A DNA stretch of 64,000 nucleotides, taken from Chaetoceros tenuissimus (taxonomy: Eukaryota; Bacillariophyta; Thalassiosirophyceae; Chaetocerotales; Chaetocerotaceae). Numbering within the stretch: position 1 is the first letter of the stretch; the number at the start of each line of letters is the position of its first letter. The notes below the pieces were generated by a model that did not search any database, had not been told where the DNA came from, and saw nothing but the letters and a program-made list of their open reading frames with translations. The DNA lies in contig BLLK01000047.1 in assembly GCA_021927905.1 (NCBI GenBank), positions 3,658,001 through 3,722,000 on the forward strand, in the 5' to 3' direction. A program made the position numbers and the translations under genes. Of the stretch, positions 43,471 through 53,778 are shown in pieces.

Positions 43471-45553
43471 TTAAAATGGTTGCTGTCCATATGCTCCGTA
43501 GCCTTGCTGCTGAGGAGGATATCCCTGCATTGGAGGAGGCTGTCCCTGCATAGGAGGATATTGACCAGGTTGCTGTGGTGGTTGTTGACCATATCCATAT
43601 TGTCCAGGTTGTTGATATCCCTGTTGAGGCATTGCTGCTCCTCCCATACTAGGTGCTGATGGCATACCATACTGACCAGGTTGCTGCATCATTGGTTGTG
43701 CTGGAGCTGCACCGCCCATTCCATTCATACCACCAGCCATTGGAGCTTGACCCTGCATGCTATAATTATTATATCCTCCCCATTGATTCCCTTGTTGTGG
43801 TGCTACAATCATTGTATTTTTCATAACTTCTTTCTTCTCCACATTTGCATTCTTTGCCTTCATATCTGCCAAAGTTCCAGTATTTGCAGCTGGTGCTGGT
43901 GCATCATCAAATGGATTCGATCTATTTTTCGGTTTGACAAGATCAAATTGATCCATGCTTGCGAACTTGGCATATGCATCATTTGCATTTGATCCAAGCC
44001 CTGTATTTTGTGGAGCCATTGATAAAACTGCTGCTGCTGGTGCCTGTTCTGGTTGTGATGGTGGAGCTGGAGCCGGAGCTGGAGGTGCTGCAGGCGGCAT
44101 TGGTGCAAAAGCTGCCGGTGCAGGTGGTTGGGCTGGAGGAGCAGCAGGTGGTTGTGAGTAATCGTAATTGTAAGTTGGTGTTGGAGGTGCAGCAGCTGCT
44201 GGTGGTGGCGCTGCAAATGAATCAAAAGCTGGTGGAGCAGCAGCTGGCGCAGGAGGAGCATACATTGGCGCAGCTGGAGGTTGCTGTGGAGGAGGAGGCT
44301 GAGCATACGCCGAAACTTGTGGAGCTGTAGAAGGAACAACCGCAAATGCAGCATATCCAGAATTTGGCGCAGGAGCAGGCACAGGACCTGGTTCCGACAT
44401 GAAATCAATCAGTAAATCTTCCTGTTGCCCCTGTGGCTGATTATTATACCCACTGTTGACAGATTGTGCACCTCTATTTGGCGCAGTTTCCTGTTCACTC
44501 AAACTCGCTTTGATTGCTTCTCTCAGGTACGCTTCTTCTTCTTGTTCATTATGCGGAGCTTCAATTTCGACAATACTGCTTGGTCCCCGTGGACTATTGA
44601 CCGCATTTGATCCCATGCCAGGTCCCCCCATTGAATAATTCCCATATCCAGTTCTGGAACTATGTGCCAACGCCAACGCTCCCTGATCAGGAACATGATC
44701 CGCTCCAGTCAATCCAAGTCTGTAAACCTTTGGCATGGAAAAGAAACTCATTCCATCAACAAAAAAGTCATACTGTCTAAAGTTAGGATGTGCATTCATA
44801 GGAGTAGTTGCATGTGCCATAACTTTGAGCACATGATTTCCTCTCATGGTCCATGAAAAGTCAAATACTTGTGAGCGGGAATTGGAGTAGTGAACCTCTT
44901 GTCCATCTGCCAATACGAGACGTTTACCGGAAGTAAGGGACCAAATGAGGGTAATGTCATGTTCTTCTCCGCGACATGCTGTTCCTGTTTCACCTGCTGC
45001 AAGAGCATCTTGATTTGTGAACCCAAAGCGCCTATTCAAGGAAAGGAGATGATATGAAAGAGTGAGTATCAAAGTCATAGATGAGAGGGAAGCATGAATG
45101 AATCTTTCTGAATGTGTATCATGTGTCTTATTTGTATCTTTCTATTAAACCTTATATGATAAGCCATGAAAGACACAAAGGCACTGTTAGCCTTAATGAA
45201 AGCATTACCAGTACCATTGAAGGAGAAAGTAAAATGCTTCATCCATAAGACTTCGATAAAAAGATCGGAACTCCGATGGCATCTTTATCCATGTTCATAG
45301 GGCCTTGCCGACATATTCGTTATTCAAACAGATTAGAATCATCTACTCGTCTTCTTTTCTTACTCCGTCATGATCTAAAGTATATTCTGCGACCTGCATC
45401 ATATATATTCATGATAACTGAGATTCATGTCCCTGCGATGTCCATAATAAATGCTTACCATCTGATACGACGCTTGGTACTAGCTATTCTCTTTCCAGCA
45501 TCTACTGCTGTAAAGTCAATCTGATAGACTGGACTTCTCACTTCTCTAGACAT
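43471..45553 (-). CDS. Adaptor-like protein with FAIM-like N-terminus, UIM, clathrin-box-like and NPF motifs
   Basis: Exons complement(join(43471..45031,45459..45553)), 551 residues; the single intron is unusually long (427 bp). The N-terminal ~150 residues (ITLIWSLTSGKRLVLADGQ; RGNHVLKVMAHA) resemble the beta-rich FAIM fold; this is moderate pattern resemblance only. A canonical ubiquitin-interacting motif (EEEAYLREAIKASLSEQE) lies near 194-211. LLIDF near 239 resembles a clathrin box, and NPFDD near 404 fits EH-domain binding. The remainder is Pro/Ala- then Gln/Gly/Pro-rich and disordered (QQPGQYGYGQQPPQQPGQ). The combination recalls epsin-type endocytic adaptors, though no ENTH domain is present. 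Confidence 0.75.
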
Positions 45554-46183
45554 TTCTTTGTTTAGATAAAGATGTGTTTATGTATGTATGGTAGTTTATG
45601 TATTATATGCCTGGTCTAAAGTTGGAGATATAAGATCTAATGTTGATGATGTGTTTCAGCGAAGTGTTGCGAACTTTGAAAAATGGAGATGCGTTCTTGT
45701 TGCTTCTTCTCAGAGCGCTTTTTTGCTCGTGACTTGCCTAAGAAGCTAGGCAGTTAGTATTGGTGGCTATATACTCACAGAAAAGTTGGAATTTTTTGAA
45801 TTTTTATAAATTTAATTCTCCTTCCGACTACTCTTTGAAATTGGCCATACTGTAGATAATCAACAAATCTAAAAGGGAAATCAAATTAATTCCTTACCTT
45901 TCTTTCTCACTGTTTGCATCAAAGGTACATCAATGTAAGCACCGATTACCGACTTTTGCTTGAGTTGTTGCCCTATTCTTTTATTGTGGAATGAACAAAG
46001 ATTTATTAAAAAGGCTCGAAAATGTTTTTCATATCATTAAAATTAGAATTTATTATATTACTTGTATATATTTTACATTTACATGGGAAAACTTTTGATT
46101 TCTCCATAACTTATACCGCCGAACCAATATTCAATTACTTTCCGCAGGTATTTCATTATCAGCATACTCAAAACGAAATATCT
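45554..46183. other. Intergenic, duplicated 3' flank of small membrane gene
   Basis: The part nearest 46184 resembles 46980-47134 (ACATTTACA..., CAATTACTTTC...GCA), so the duplication that made the two small genes includes 3' sequence. The rest is AT-rich and shows no gene. Confidence 0.5.
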
Positions 46184-46590
46184 TCAACCTGAACCCTTGA
46201 TATTCTTCTTTTCTGCTTCAATGTTATCTTGCTGCTTCTTAATCCAGTCTTTATCAAGATTATCCTTTTGCAATTGATTCGCTTCAAATCCATCCTTCAT
46301 TTGTTGTTTCGACATGTCTTCATTCTTCTTTTGCATTCTCTTCATTCTATTTTCATATCCTTTCTTGCTTTGATGGTGTTCAATTTGCTTCAGATATGGT
46401 TTTGTGTGTTGCTTTGATGGTGTTCAATTTGCTTCAGATATGGTTTTGTGTGTTGTTTTCCTCTTGATACTCGCATGCTTTTGAGATTACGACCGAAACT
46501 AGTGATGATATTGTTTTCATTTGAAAGGAGAATCACGAATGTGACACATGCGAGGAGAATTGCTGCTGCTCTTTTGTTTTGATTTGCCAT
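46184..46590 (-). pseudogene. Frameshifted copy of the small membrane protein at 47135
   Basis: It starts MANQNKRAAAILLACVTFVILLS, matching the intact neighbour. A 44-bp tandem duplication (46365-46408 and 46409-46452) shifts the frame, so translation stops early after QSNTQNHI. If one copy of the duplication is removed, the frame runs on through YENRMKRMQKKNEDMSKQQ and DNLDKDWIKKQQDNIEAEKK to a TGA at 46186-46184, homologous to the neighbour throughout. The two 44-bp copies are identical, so the break is very recent or an assembly artefact. Confidence 0.8.
46365..46452. repeat. Exact 44-bp tandem duplication
   Basis: Two identical copies of a 44-base stretch beginning TTGCTTTGATGG and ending TTTTGTGTG. 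The homologous gene at 47135 has one copy only. 44 is not a multiple of three, so the reading frame is lost. Confidence 0.95.
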
Positions 46591-47134
46591 CGTGGATGAA
46601 TATAGAGTTTATTTGTTGTACGAGTCGAGTCTATTCAGAGGGAGTGCTACTGGAAAGAATAGAGAGTATCACAGTAACTAGTTGTAATCAACAGCACCTG
46701 TGTTAGTATTCACGAGCTTCATCTCCATCTCGCATCGACTAGCTGGATGGTCGTTATTTTGGTTATTGTACACAACTATTCTACGTACTTAATTGTCAGT
46801 ACGAGCCCTAATCAAATTTTGACAGATGTCAGTGACGTCCTCGTATGACAAATTTCGACAGAGGTCGAAATTCATGTCAGTAGAGTATTAGACAGTCCCT
46901 ACTTTTTTTCTTTTATTCATCTGTATTTCGAAAGAATACAATATGGTACCCTCTACCATTGTCTAGCCTAAATTTTATAAAAGTGTTTCTGATATTATTC
47001 ATATTTTCATTCATATTATAATTGTTATATAAATTACATTTACAATGGACAAACTATGGATTCTTTTCTCCGATCCACTTCTCCTCATGTGGACCAATAA
47101 TCCAATTACTTTCTGCAAATTTCTTATTCAAGCT
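46591..47134. other. Intergenic between paralogous small genes
   Basis: Contains a perfect inverted repeat (AATTTCGAC AGAG GTCGAAATT, 46851-46872), flanked by TGACA/TGTCA and preceded by TGACGTCC. No coding content. Confidence 0.5.
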
Positions 47135-47491
47135 CTAACCCTTGATATTCTTCTTTTCTGCTTCAATCTTATCTTGCTGTTCCTTGACCCATTCTTTATC
47201 AAGATTATCCTTTTGCAATTGATTCGCTGCAAATCCATCCTTCATTTGTTGTTTCGACATGTCTTCATTCTTCTTTTGCATTCTCTTCATTCTATTTTCA
47301 TATCCTTTCTTGCTTTGATGGTGTTCAATTTGCTTCAGATATGGTTTTTTGTTTTGTTTTCCTCTTGATACTCGCATGCTTTTGAGATTACGGCTGAGAT
47401 TTTTGGATGTACTGTTTTGAGTGGATAGAAGGATCACGAATGCAACACATGCAAGGAGTAACGCCGCTGCTTTTCTGATTTGGATTGCCAT
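47135..47491 (-). CDS. Small single-pass membrane protein, Lys/Gln-rich
   Basis: 118 residues from MAIQIRKAA. One hydrophobic helix (AAALLLACVAFVILLS) near the N-terminus acts as a signal or anchor. The remainder is charged and probably alpha-helical (MKRMQKKNEDMSKQQMKDGF; DKEWVKEQQDKIEAEKKN). No known domain. An upstream in-frame extension to 47554 exists but begins without a clear start and is absent from the paralogue, so the internal ATG is preferred. It is the intact partner of the pseudogene at 46184. Confidence 0.65.
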   Translation of the reverse strand: MAIQIRKAAALLLACVAFVILLSTQNSTSKNLSRNLKSMRVSRGKQNKKPYLKQIEHHQSKKGYENRMKRMQKKNEDMSKQQMKDGFAANQLQKDNLDKEWVKEQQDKIEAEKKNIKG

Positions 47492-47858
47492 TGCTTTTTT
47501 AATATATGAACTTATTTCTATTGAAAGTACTATTGGAAAGAAAGTTGATAACACTGAGATTGATTCAATTCATGTTCATAGAAAGGCCCACTCTCCCCAC
47601 TCTTCACATTCTTCAAAAAAGAAAAAAAGCAAATTTGGAGCGTTGAGGCGGAGCGTGTCAATGCCGTCAATAGTCATTTTTAGCTCTGTGCCAGTTTAGA
47701 AACATCTACCTAAGGTAGCTAGCTATCAATGATACTTACTAAACATGTTTGAGAAGAGAACAGCAGCAACACAGAGAAAAAGGTAAACCATTCATTTCAT
47801 TATTACTATTTAATTACATCTGCATGCAAGTACTACTCTAAAATATTTGAAGGAAACC
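47492..47858. promoter_or_regulatory. Divergent promoter region, small membrane gene / SDE2
   Basis: About 367 bases between opposite start codons. A plus-strand ORF overlapping it (47421-47699) has no recognisable content. No named motif. Confidence 0.4.
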
Positions 47859-49718
47859 ATGTCAGTAGAGACTTTTTATCATACTTCAGCAGCTACAAGC
47901 TTTGCTTTCTCAGATAATCTCAATAAATCGAGAAATACACATCAGCAAATCATCATCAAAGTAGATCATGAAAAATCTCATGTGTTGCAATTCCACAAAG
48001 ATGAAGCAATCACAAAAGAATCCATTCTCTTGAAATTATCCCAAGCCTCAAAAATTCCAGCTTTTATGCTAAAAATTCGCTATCCGAAACATAGCACATC
48101 CTATCCTTTATTCTTATCGGCTTATACACATTTACCTATTCGTGGAGGAAAAGGAGGATTCGGGACATTGCTCAAAGGTCAATCGAAAAAAGCTGGTGCG
48201 CGTCAAACGACAGATTTTGGAGCATGTCGTGATTTAAACGGTAGAAGACTTCGTCATGTCAATGATGACTTGAAATTACAACAGTGGAAGCAATTCATTC
48301 AGAGACGAAAGGAACAGGGAAAAGATCCGAATGCTTTGATTGATGTAGAAGAGGAGCTGAGACATATGAAAACTGCGAGTGGAGTTCGTAATTGGCATTT
48401 AGCAGTTCCTTCCTGGGGTGCAGGGGAGATTACGGGTAAATCAAGATATAAGGAAGAAAGAAAGATGAGGAGGGAATTGGAACAGTGGGCAAAAGTTGAA
48501 AATGAAAAGGTTTTGAAAAGATTGGAACATAAGAGATCTATGGAGAAGAACTCGATTGATTATGCAGCTTTAGGTGAAGAAAGGGCTAGATTAGAACAAG
48601 AAAAATTGGCTAGATCTATTCGAGAGGGTATGAAGAAACAGAAAATGGGACCAAGTGAAGATGTTGGTGGTCAGACCAAACGTAGAAAAATACATCATGA
48701 TTATGATGATGATGACGATGATTTGATGGACGAAAGTTCTTCTATACTATGTACTCTATCGGGTGATGTAGTCACAGATTCTGTTGGTGGAAAAAATATG
48801 ATTCAATCCAAATCAGAATTTGCAACAGCTGCAATTTTGTTGAATGGTGAAATGTTTCAAAGCAAACGGTCCAAATTCAATGGACTATACTATGAAGTTA
48901 CTATCGAAACTGAAGGAGTAGCGCAGATTGGGTGGGCAAAGTCCAATTGTTCATCAAGTGGACAGATTCAAACTACTACAGGTACAGATTCGTTCCTTCC
49001 AAATAGTGATACTGGTGATGGTGTAGGTGACGATGCCTTTTCTTATGGATACGATGGTCTTCGAGGAAAGATATTTTACAATGGGAAGGAGACAAGTTAC
49101 AGCTTACAAGATGCAAACAGTTGGAAAAAAGGTGACGTCATTGGGTGTTGCTTTGACTACAAAGAGGGAGCTATTTCATTTTCTGTAAATGGCGAAAATA
49201 TTGGGAAAGCATTTGATGTGGATACGTCGTTAATGTTACATCCAGCAATGAGTTTGAACGAGAATGAAATTATAGAGATCAACGTTGGACCAAGCTTTCA
49301 ATTTTGCCCAAAGAATTACATGGCTGTATCAGATATCATTGCTACGAAACAAGATACAATAGAAAAGAAAGATGATGAAAAGAAAGAACATGTTGGAGAA
49401 GAGATTAGAACGACGATTCAAGGCATCATGTTACCAGAAACCAAAGCCAAAGCAAAGAAACCTACACCATTGGAACAGGCTCCTGCGACTGAAATGAAAT
49501 CAAACGAACCAATAATATTGGACGACTACAAAGATGTCAAAGAACTAGAGGCATTGGGAATGGATCGGTTGAAGGAAGAGCTATACAGACTAGGCTTAAA
49601 ATGTGGTGGGGGACTAGGAGAGCGCGCAAAAAGACTCTTTGCTATCAAAGGTCTAAAAAAAGAAGACATACCAAAAAAGTTACGAGGGAAAAATTTTGAA
49701 GCTGTCAAACCATGGTGA
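47859..49718 (+). CDS. SDE2: SDE2-like splicing/replication factor with SPRY domain
   Basis: Single exon, 619 residues from the first ATG. The N-terminal ~95 residues are a ubiquitin-like fold ending in [15 protein letters not shown] (GGKGG at 96-100), the known processing site of Sde2, where cleavage after GG exposes the Lys-starting active protein. [24 protein letters not shown] is the diagnostic SDE2 block. A coiled, Lys/Glu-rich region and an Asp run (DYDDDDDDL) follow. A SPRY-like domain lies at about 325-485 ([30 protein letters not shown]). The C-terminus has the SAP-like block [27 protein letters not shown]. Sde2 binds the spliceosome and promotes excision of certain introns; in animals it also acts at replication forks. 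Confidence 0.93.
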   Translation: MSVETFYHTSAATSFAFSDNLNKSRNTHQQIIIKVDHEKSHVLQFHKDEAITKESILLKLSQASKIPAFMLKIRYPKHSTSYPLFLSAYTHLPIRGGKGGFGTLLKGQSKKAGARQTTDFGACRDLNGRRLRHVNDDLKLQQWKQFIQRRKEQGKDPNALIDVEEELRHMKTASGVRNWHLAVPSWGAGEITGKSRYKEERKMRRELEQWAKVENEKVLKRLEHKRSMEKNSIDYAALGEERARLEQEKLARSIREGMKKQKMGPSEDVGGQTKRRKIHHDYDDDDDDLMDESSSILCTLSGDVVTDSVGGKNMIQSKSEFATAAILLNGEMFQSKRSKFNGLYYEVTIETEGVAQIGWAKSNCSSSGQIQTTTGTDSFLPNSDTGDGVGDDAFSYGYDGLRGKIFYNGKETSYSLQDANSWKKGDVIGCCFDYKEGAISFSVNGENIGKAFDVDTSLMLHPAMSLNENEIIEINVGPSFQFCPKNYMAVSDIIATKQDTIEKKDDEKKEHVGEEIRTTIQGIMLPETKAKAKKPTPLEQAPATEMKSNEPIILDDYKDVKELEALGMDRLKEELYRLGLKCGGGLGERAKRLFAIKGLKKEDIPKKLRGKNFEAVKPW

Positions 49719-50220
49719 AAATACGAAAAAGATATTGAATAACGTAGTAACATACGAGTAGCTTTGAAGTGTACTCTTACTTAATTAATTCTAGGAACTA
49801 AGATATTATCTAAATGTGAAAATCCAGCCTTTCTATTATTTCTAATGGCTTCATTATCCTATTGAAAAAACTCTAGCTCGTGATTTTTTCTTCAATACTC
49901 TGACTGTGTTCATTATTTAGAAGAAACTTTTGTTCATGGTTAAACATCCATGAACATGTTGTGGTACTAATGCAACATGCAAGAACAATGATAATACGAT
50001 TATGAGACCTATTTAGTCCTAATATTACTAAACTATTAGATTCCTTCATCTTTTTACAATAAGTTAGCTCATTCGTGACAAAAATTAATCCCGAAGAAGT
50101 CTTGTTTGATCTCGGAACAAAGAGGAAATCTATTTAGCTCGTATCTTTTCTGCTCTTTACATACATGAACACTGATACTTCTCATAAAAAACAAAAAGCG
50201 CTTATATTCTTTTCCTAAAC
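49719..50220. other. Intergenic, no gene seen
   Basis: AT-rich, 502 bases. 3' flank of SDE2 and promoter of the secreted protein at 50221. A short inverted pair TGTTCATG.../CATGAACA occurs near 49931-49955. Confidence 0.4.
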
Positions 50221-52422
50221 ATGAAATTTCACTTCGACGCAGCACTCATTGCATCACTTCTAGCTCTTCCCTCTCTTTCTCTAGCCAAGCTTGGTGTATC
50301 TAAGTTAGAAAGTTCCGATGAGGGTAAACTTATTGATGTCTCTACAGAACCAGATGTAACTGACAATAAAATGTCCATTAGATCTGGAAGCTTGAGGTCC
50401 AGTGCCAGTGGCAACCTTGCGAACCGTCGCGTTACAGAAACTCAAGACTCTCCATCTATCGAGCTCTATCCAGATTGGGATCCTTCGAAAAAGTACAGTA
50501 GCTACAGAATTCTTTCTCATTTTGCTGGAAATGGCATCTGGGATGTTTCGGTCTTTGAGCTTTACTCTGATGCTGATTGTACTCCTGGTAACAAGATCAA
50601 CATCAGCAAATCTACTGCAACTTTGATCTCATCTGGAAATGCGCCTTATGCTGGATACGAGCCAGCATCAGCGTTCGATGAGAGTAGCTACTCTCTTTGG
50701 GGCGGTCGTAGAGATGGAGAGTACTTCTGGCTTGGTTATGAATCAGGACCAAGCTCAGTTGTCAAGTGTATTAAAATTAATCAGGGCAACTCAAACGGAC
50801 AATGGATGCAGGATTCATTTAAAATCCAAGGAAAAGATGGAGATGAGGAATGGACTAATTTGTATGAAGTTGAAGGTGCCAAGACATCCACTGGGGAACT
50901 TGTTTTGAATTTAAGCGAGACTTGGTCTAACAATCCTGATGAGGAGCCACTTTTTGAAACAATTCCTGATATGTCCGACGAAGATATTGCAAGTGTCATG
51001 AAATGGATTGCAGCTGAAGTTGGTATGGTGAAGAACCCTTTTTGCTGGAAAGATTCTTATGGTCGTGGTGTAGGAACACTCCCTGGTCGCGTATCTGATT
51101 GTCCAAGTGGTTATACAAATAATGGATTGACATGTGGACGAGGATCGGATGATATATGGGCTCCATCCAAAGTAGCGGACTGTCCCTCCGGTTATACTAA
51201 TATGGGCTACACTTGCTTCCGTGGTACTGATGATATATCTGCTCCGTCAAGAGTAGCAGACTGTCCCTCCGGTTACACAAATATGGGTCTCACTTGCCAT
51301 AAATGGTGGTGGCCGCATACATTATCTGGTGGTCCAAGTAGATTCACTTGCCCTTCTGGTTATTTCAAGAGTTCGATTTCTCATCGTTGCCATAAAAACT
51401 GTCCTGAAGGTTATACAAATACTGGAGAAACTTGTCACCGTGGCCCATCTTCCCTTGGAATGAGTTCCATGACCTGTCCTGAGGGATACTTCCAGAGTAA
51501 GGCTACTGCGAGATGTCATAAACTCTGCCCTCCTGGATACACAAACATGGGAGAAACTTGCCATAGACCTGTGTCAACCTTGGGTCTTGATGCAATGACA
51601 TGTAAAGAAGGAGAAGAAGCAGGGGTTGGAGGAGCTCGTTGTTACCCTGTGAATGGTTATTGCTTCGGAGGTGAAGAATACGATGCTGGACTTTGTTATA
51701 GCAGATGCAGTAATGGATTCGATGGTGTTGGTCCAGTGTGCTGGGGAACCTGTGATAATTCACAAGTTGATTGCGGAATGGCGTGTGCTAAAACTACAGA
51801 AGACTGTGTGTTGGCAGTTGCTGACCAAGTAGTTTCAACACTGATTCTTGCTGCAAATATTGCTTCCCTTGGTTTAGCTACTCCGGTGACTAGTGGCGTA
51901 TCGGCTGGTGCTTCTACAATCACAGTAGGAGGAAAGGTTGTCGCCGGTACATCAAAGGCAGGTAAGGCACTAGTCAAACTTGTCAGTAAACTTCAAACAG
52001 TCAAACCAAGTGGACTGGCAAAGGGAGCTACTATCTACCAGAGGGTAGTGCATGCAAAAACTGGTACTATCTTTCGTACAATCAAGACAAGCGCAAAAAT
52101 TGGATCCGAACACTATGGACTTGCTCAAAGCTTTCGTAGAGCGTTTGCAGAGGACTTTGCGAATCAAACAAGTAAGGAGATTGAAGCCGAGCTTGATAGT
52201 CACTTCACCCCCGAAACAGCGACTTACCTCAAAGGACTATGGGCAGATAGAATGTTGACTGACCTTGCCGATGCAGAGAATTGGGAAATTGCTTCTAGTG
52301 CTTTGGGTTACGTATCAATTGTAGACATTTCTGGAGTGACTGGAGTTGTTTCGGCTTATGCCAAGCCTGTGTGTGATGAGAATGTTCCTTTTCCATGCAC
52401 TGATGCCAACCTGAATTGCTAA
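50221..52422 (+). CDS. Secreted discoidin-like/Cys-rich repeat protein
   Basis: Single exon, 733 residues. A signal peptide (residues 1-22, ASLLALPSLSLA) starts it. A discoidin (F5/8 type C)-like region at about 110-240 contains YEPASAFDESSYSLWGG and KCIKINQGNSNGQWMQDSFKIQG. A long series of Cys repeats (about 274-516) has the form DCPSGYTNMGLTCHK / CPEGYTNTGETCHRG. The last ~200 residues begin with a small-residue-rich hydrophobic stretch (LILAANIASLGLATPV) and have no recognised family. It probably binds a carbohydrate or surface component outside the cell. Confidence 0.75.
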   Translation: MKFHFDAALIASLLALPSLSLAKLGVSKLESSDEGKLIDVSTEPDVTDNKMSIRSGSLRSSASGNLANRRVTETQDSPSIELYPDWDPSKKYSSYRILSHFAGNGIWDVSVFELYSDADCTPGNKINISKSTATLISSGNAPYAGYEPASAFDESSYSLWGGRRDGEYFWLGYESGPSSVVKCIKINQGNSNGQWMQDSFKIQGKDGDEEWTNLYEVEGAKTSTGELVLNLSETWSNNPDEEPLFETIPDMSDEDIASVMKWIAAEVGMVKNPFCWKDSYGRGVGTLPGRVSDCPSGYTNNGLTCGRGSDDIWAPSKVADCPSGYTNMGYTCFRGTDDISAPSRVADCPSGYTNMGLTCHKWWWPHTLSGGPSRFTCPSGYFKSSISHRCHKNCPEGYTNTGETCHRGPSSLGMSSMTCPEGYFQSKATARCHKLCPPGYTNMGETCHRPVSTLGLDAMTCKEGEEAGVGGARCYPVNGYCFGGEEYDAGLCYSRCSNGFDGVGPVCWGTCDNSQVDCGMACAKTTEDCVLAVADQVVSTLILAANIASLGLATPVTSGVSAGASTITVGGKVVAGTSKAGKALVKLVSKLQTVKPSGLAKGATIYQRVVHAKTGTIFRTIKTSAKIGSEHYGLAQSFRRAFAEDFANQTSKEIEAELDSHFTPETATYLKGLWADRMLTDLADAENWEIASSALGYVSIVDISGVTGVVSAYAKPVCDENVPFPCTDANLNC

Positions 52423-52520
52423 ACGTTTCTGATTTGACTCTACGTAAGCTTCGCTTTACGCTAGCTTCTAAATAACATCTCAAATGAAATTCTAATAGAT
52501 TTTACTTATATCGTCTTGTT

Positions 52521-53627
52521 TCAGTAATGCCAGCCTGCTTGGGGAATATCAAGAACCAAAAGAAGCCGAAAGACTCCCCTTTCTTTTTCAATCCTTGGTG
52601 ATCTATGTACAATGCCTTCTTGTTTGTTTGTTCCATCCGTTTGAGCCAAATCGTCCAAACCTTGTCCTTTGAACAAGGCTACATCTCTAAGGGATAGTGA
52701 CTGTGCATGATTAGAGTCATCTTCCTTATTCTCCAGTGTTTCTACTGAATATTCAGGTTGTACAAATTCGGTACAAGGACCTCTGTAAGTTGTAACTAAT
52801 CGAAAGTCGACGCTATCTTGATGCCAAAATTTGCATTGGTCACTATCTACTTTCTTTAGTTTCACATAAATATTATCAGACTTTGATATATCTGCAAAGG
52901 CAGATACAAGTGTATCAATGTCTTCGATTAGAGCATCTATAATATCTTTGCTCAAGTATCCATGTGTATTTGGACAGGAACAAAGTAAATGCTTCCTTAG
53001 CTGACTTGAAACTTCTTTTTTTGTTACCAAACCTTTAAAATGTGGCAAGTCTCCAAATGTTACAGCTGGGTCGTTCAATGCATCAACAAAATTAGGAACA
53101 TCTTTCCTTTGCCATACAGCCATTTTCACTTCTTGTTTCTTGATCACATCCAGTTTCGAGAGGCAATCTACGAATGCAATCTCATCACCATCGTGGTTAC
53201 TACTCTTTTTGTGATGTTCATGACCACAGCCACAAGCGTCTATTTTGCTTACACTTCGGAAAGCGATGGATTCTTTTCCCAGTGTTAGTGTTGGCCTTAG
53301 TGACCAATCCTCTTTTTTCTCATCTTCAGCATTGCTTTTATATACGCTGTCGGAGTTTGACAAATGCAACTTGGAAAGACTATTGACAATTTCATCCATA
53401 CCTCCTTTCATATGCACTTGATTCCGGCATATATAAGTAGTTTTGATTGATGCGAATAAAAGGTTTAAGATATATGAATATGTAGGAATCATCGATGTCT
53501 TATGGATGTGTTTGGAACAAATGTTTTGTTGTAATAAAAAATGAGACCTCGAAAAAGAGCCTATTTTAGGCCTCACTTTTCTAAATTGTGGAGAAAGTGA
53601 CAATTGAAATTGGCTGGCTACTGGCAT
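52521..53627 (-). CDS. DUF1826-family protein (minus member of divergent pair)
   Basis: 368 residues from the first ATG; MDEIVNSLSKL at 53399 is a plausible shorter start. The core matches DUF1826: VWQRKDVPNFVDAL, FWHQDSVDFRLVTTYRGPCTEFV, SLRDVALFKG, IVHRSPRIEKERGVFRLLLVLDIP, and the terminal GWHY. A Cys/His cluster CGCGHEHHKK upstream of the core could bind metal. In bacteria, DUF1826 genes are often linked to zinc-responsive loci, so a metal role is inferred. The conserved FWHQD and HRSPRI motifs look like a metal or active site. The N-terminal ~75 residues, if translated, may be a targeting extension. Confidence 0.75.
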   Translation of the reverse strand: MPVASQFQLSLSPQFRKVRPKIGSFSRSHFLLQQNICSKHIHKTSMIPTYSYILNLLFASIKTTYICRNQVHMKGGMDEIVNSLSKLHLSNSDSVYKSNAEDEKKEDWSLRPTLTLGKESIAFRSVSKIDACGCGHEHHKKSSNHDGDEIAFVDCLSKLDVIKKQEVKMAVWQRKDVPNFVDALNDPAVTFGDLPHFKGLVTKKEVSSQLRKHLLCSCPNTHGYLSKDIIDALIEDIDTLVSAFADISKSDNIYVKLKKVDSDQCKFWHQDSVDFRLVTTYRGPCTEFVQPEYSVETLENKEDDSNHAQSLSLRDVALFKGQGLDDLAQTDGTNKQEGIVHRSPRIEKERGVFRLLLVLDIPQAGWHY

Positions 53628-53778
53628 TCCGATGCAAACGAAAAACAAAAGGCCTCAAGAAAATCTCTGTGTTACATAACATGTTTATTTAATCAGAACA
53701 GATGCAACCGATCTTTCCTCCAAATTAGTCAGAGTATCATATTTTCAAAGTCTACTCCGTGAAAATTATTAGATTAGA
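53628..53778. promoter_or_regulatory. Compact divergent promoter between two DUF1826-like genes
   Basis: Only about 150 bases separate the outermost ATGs. Two paralogues sharing so short a promoter are likely co-regulated, though the minus gene may start later (53399), which would make the region longer. Confidence 0.45.

Noticed and set aside
43860-44408. 182-codon minus ORF and plus ORFs within the Pro/Ala-rich part of the adaptor-like gene
   Set aside because: Low-complexity (QLLLHQLL type) shadow frames of the Pro/Ala/Gln repeats.
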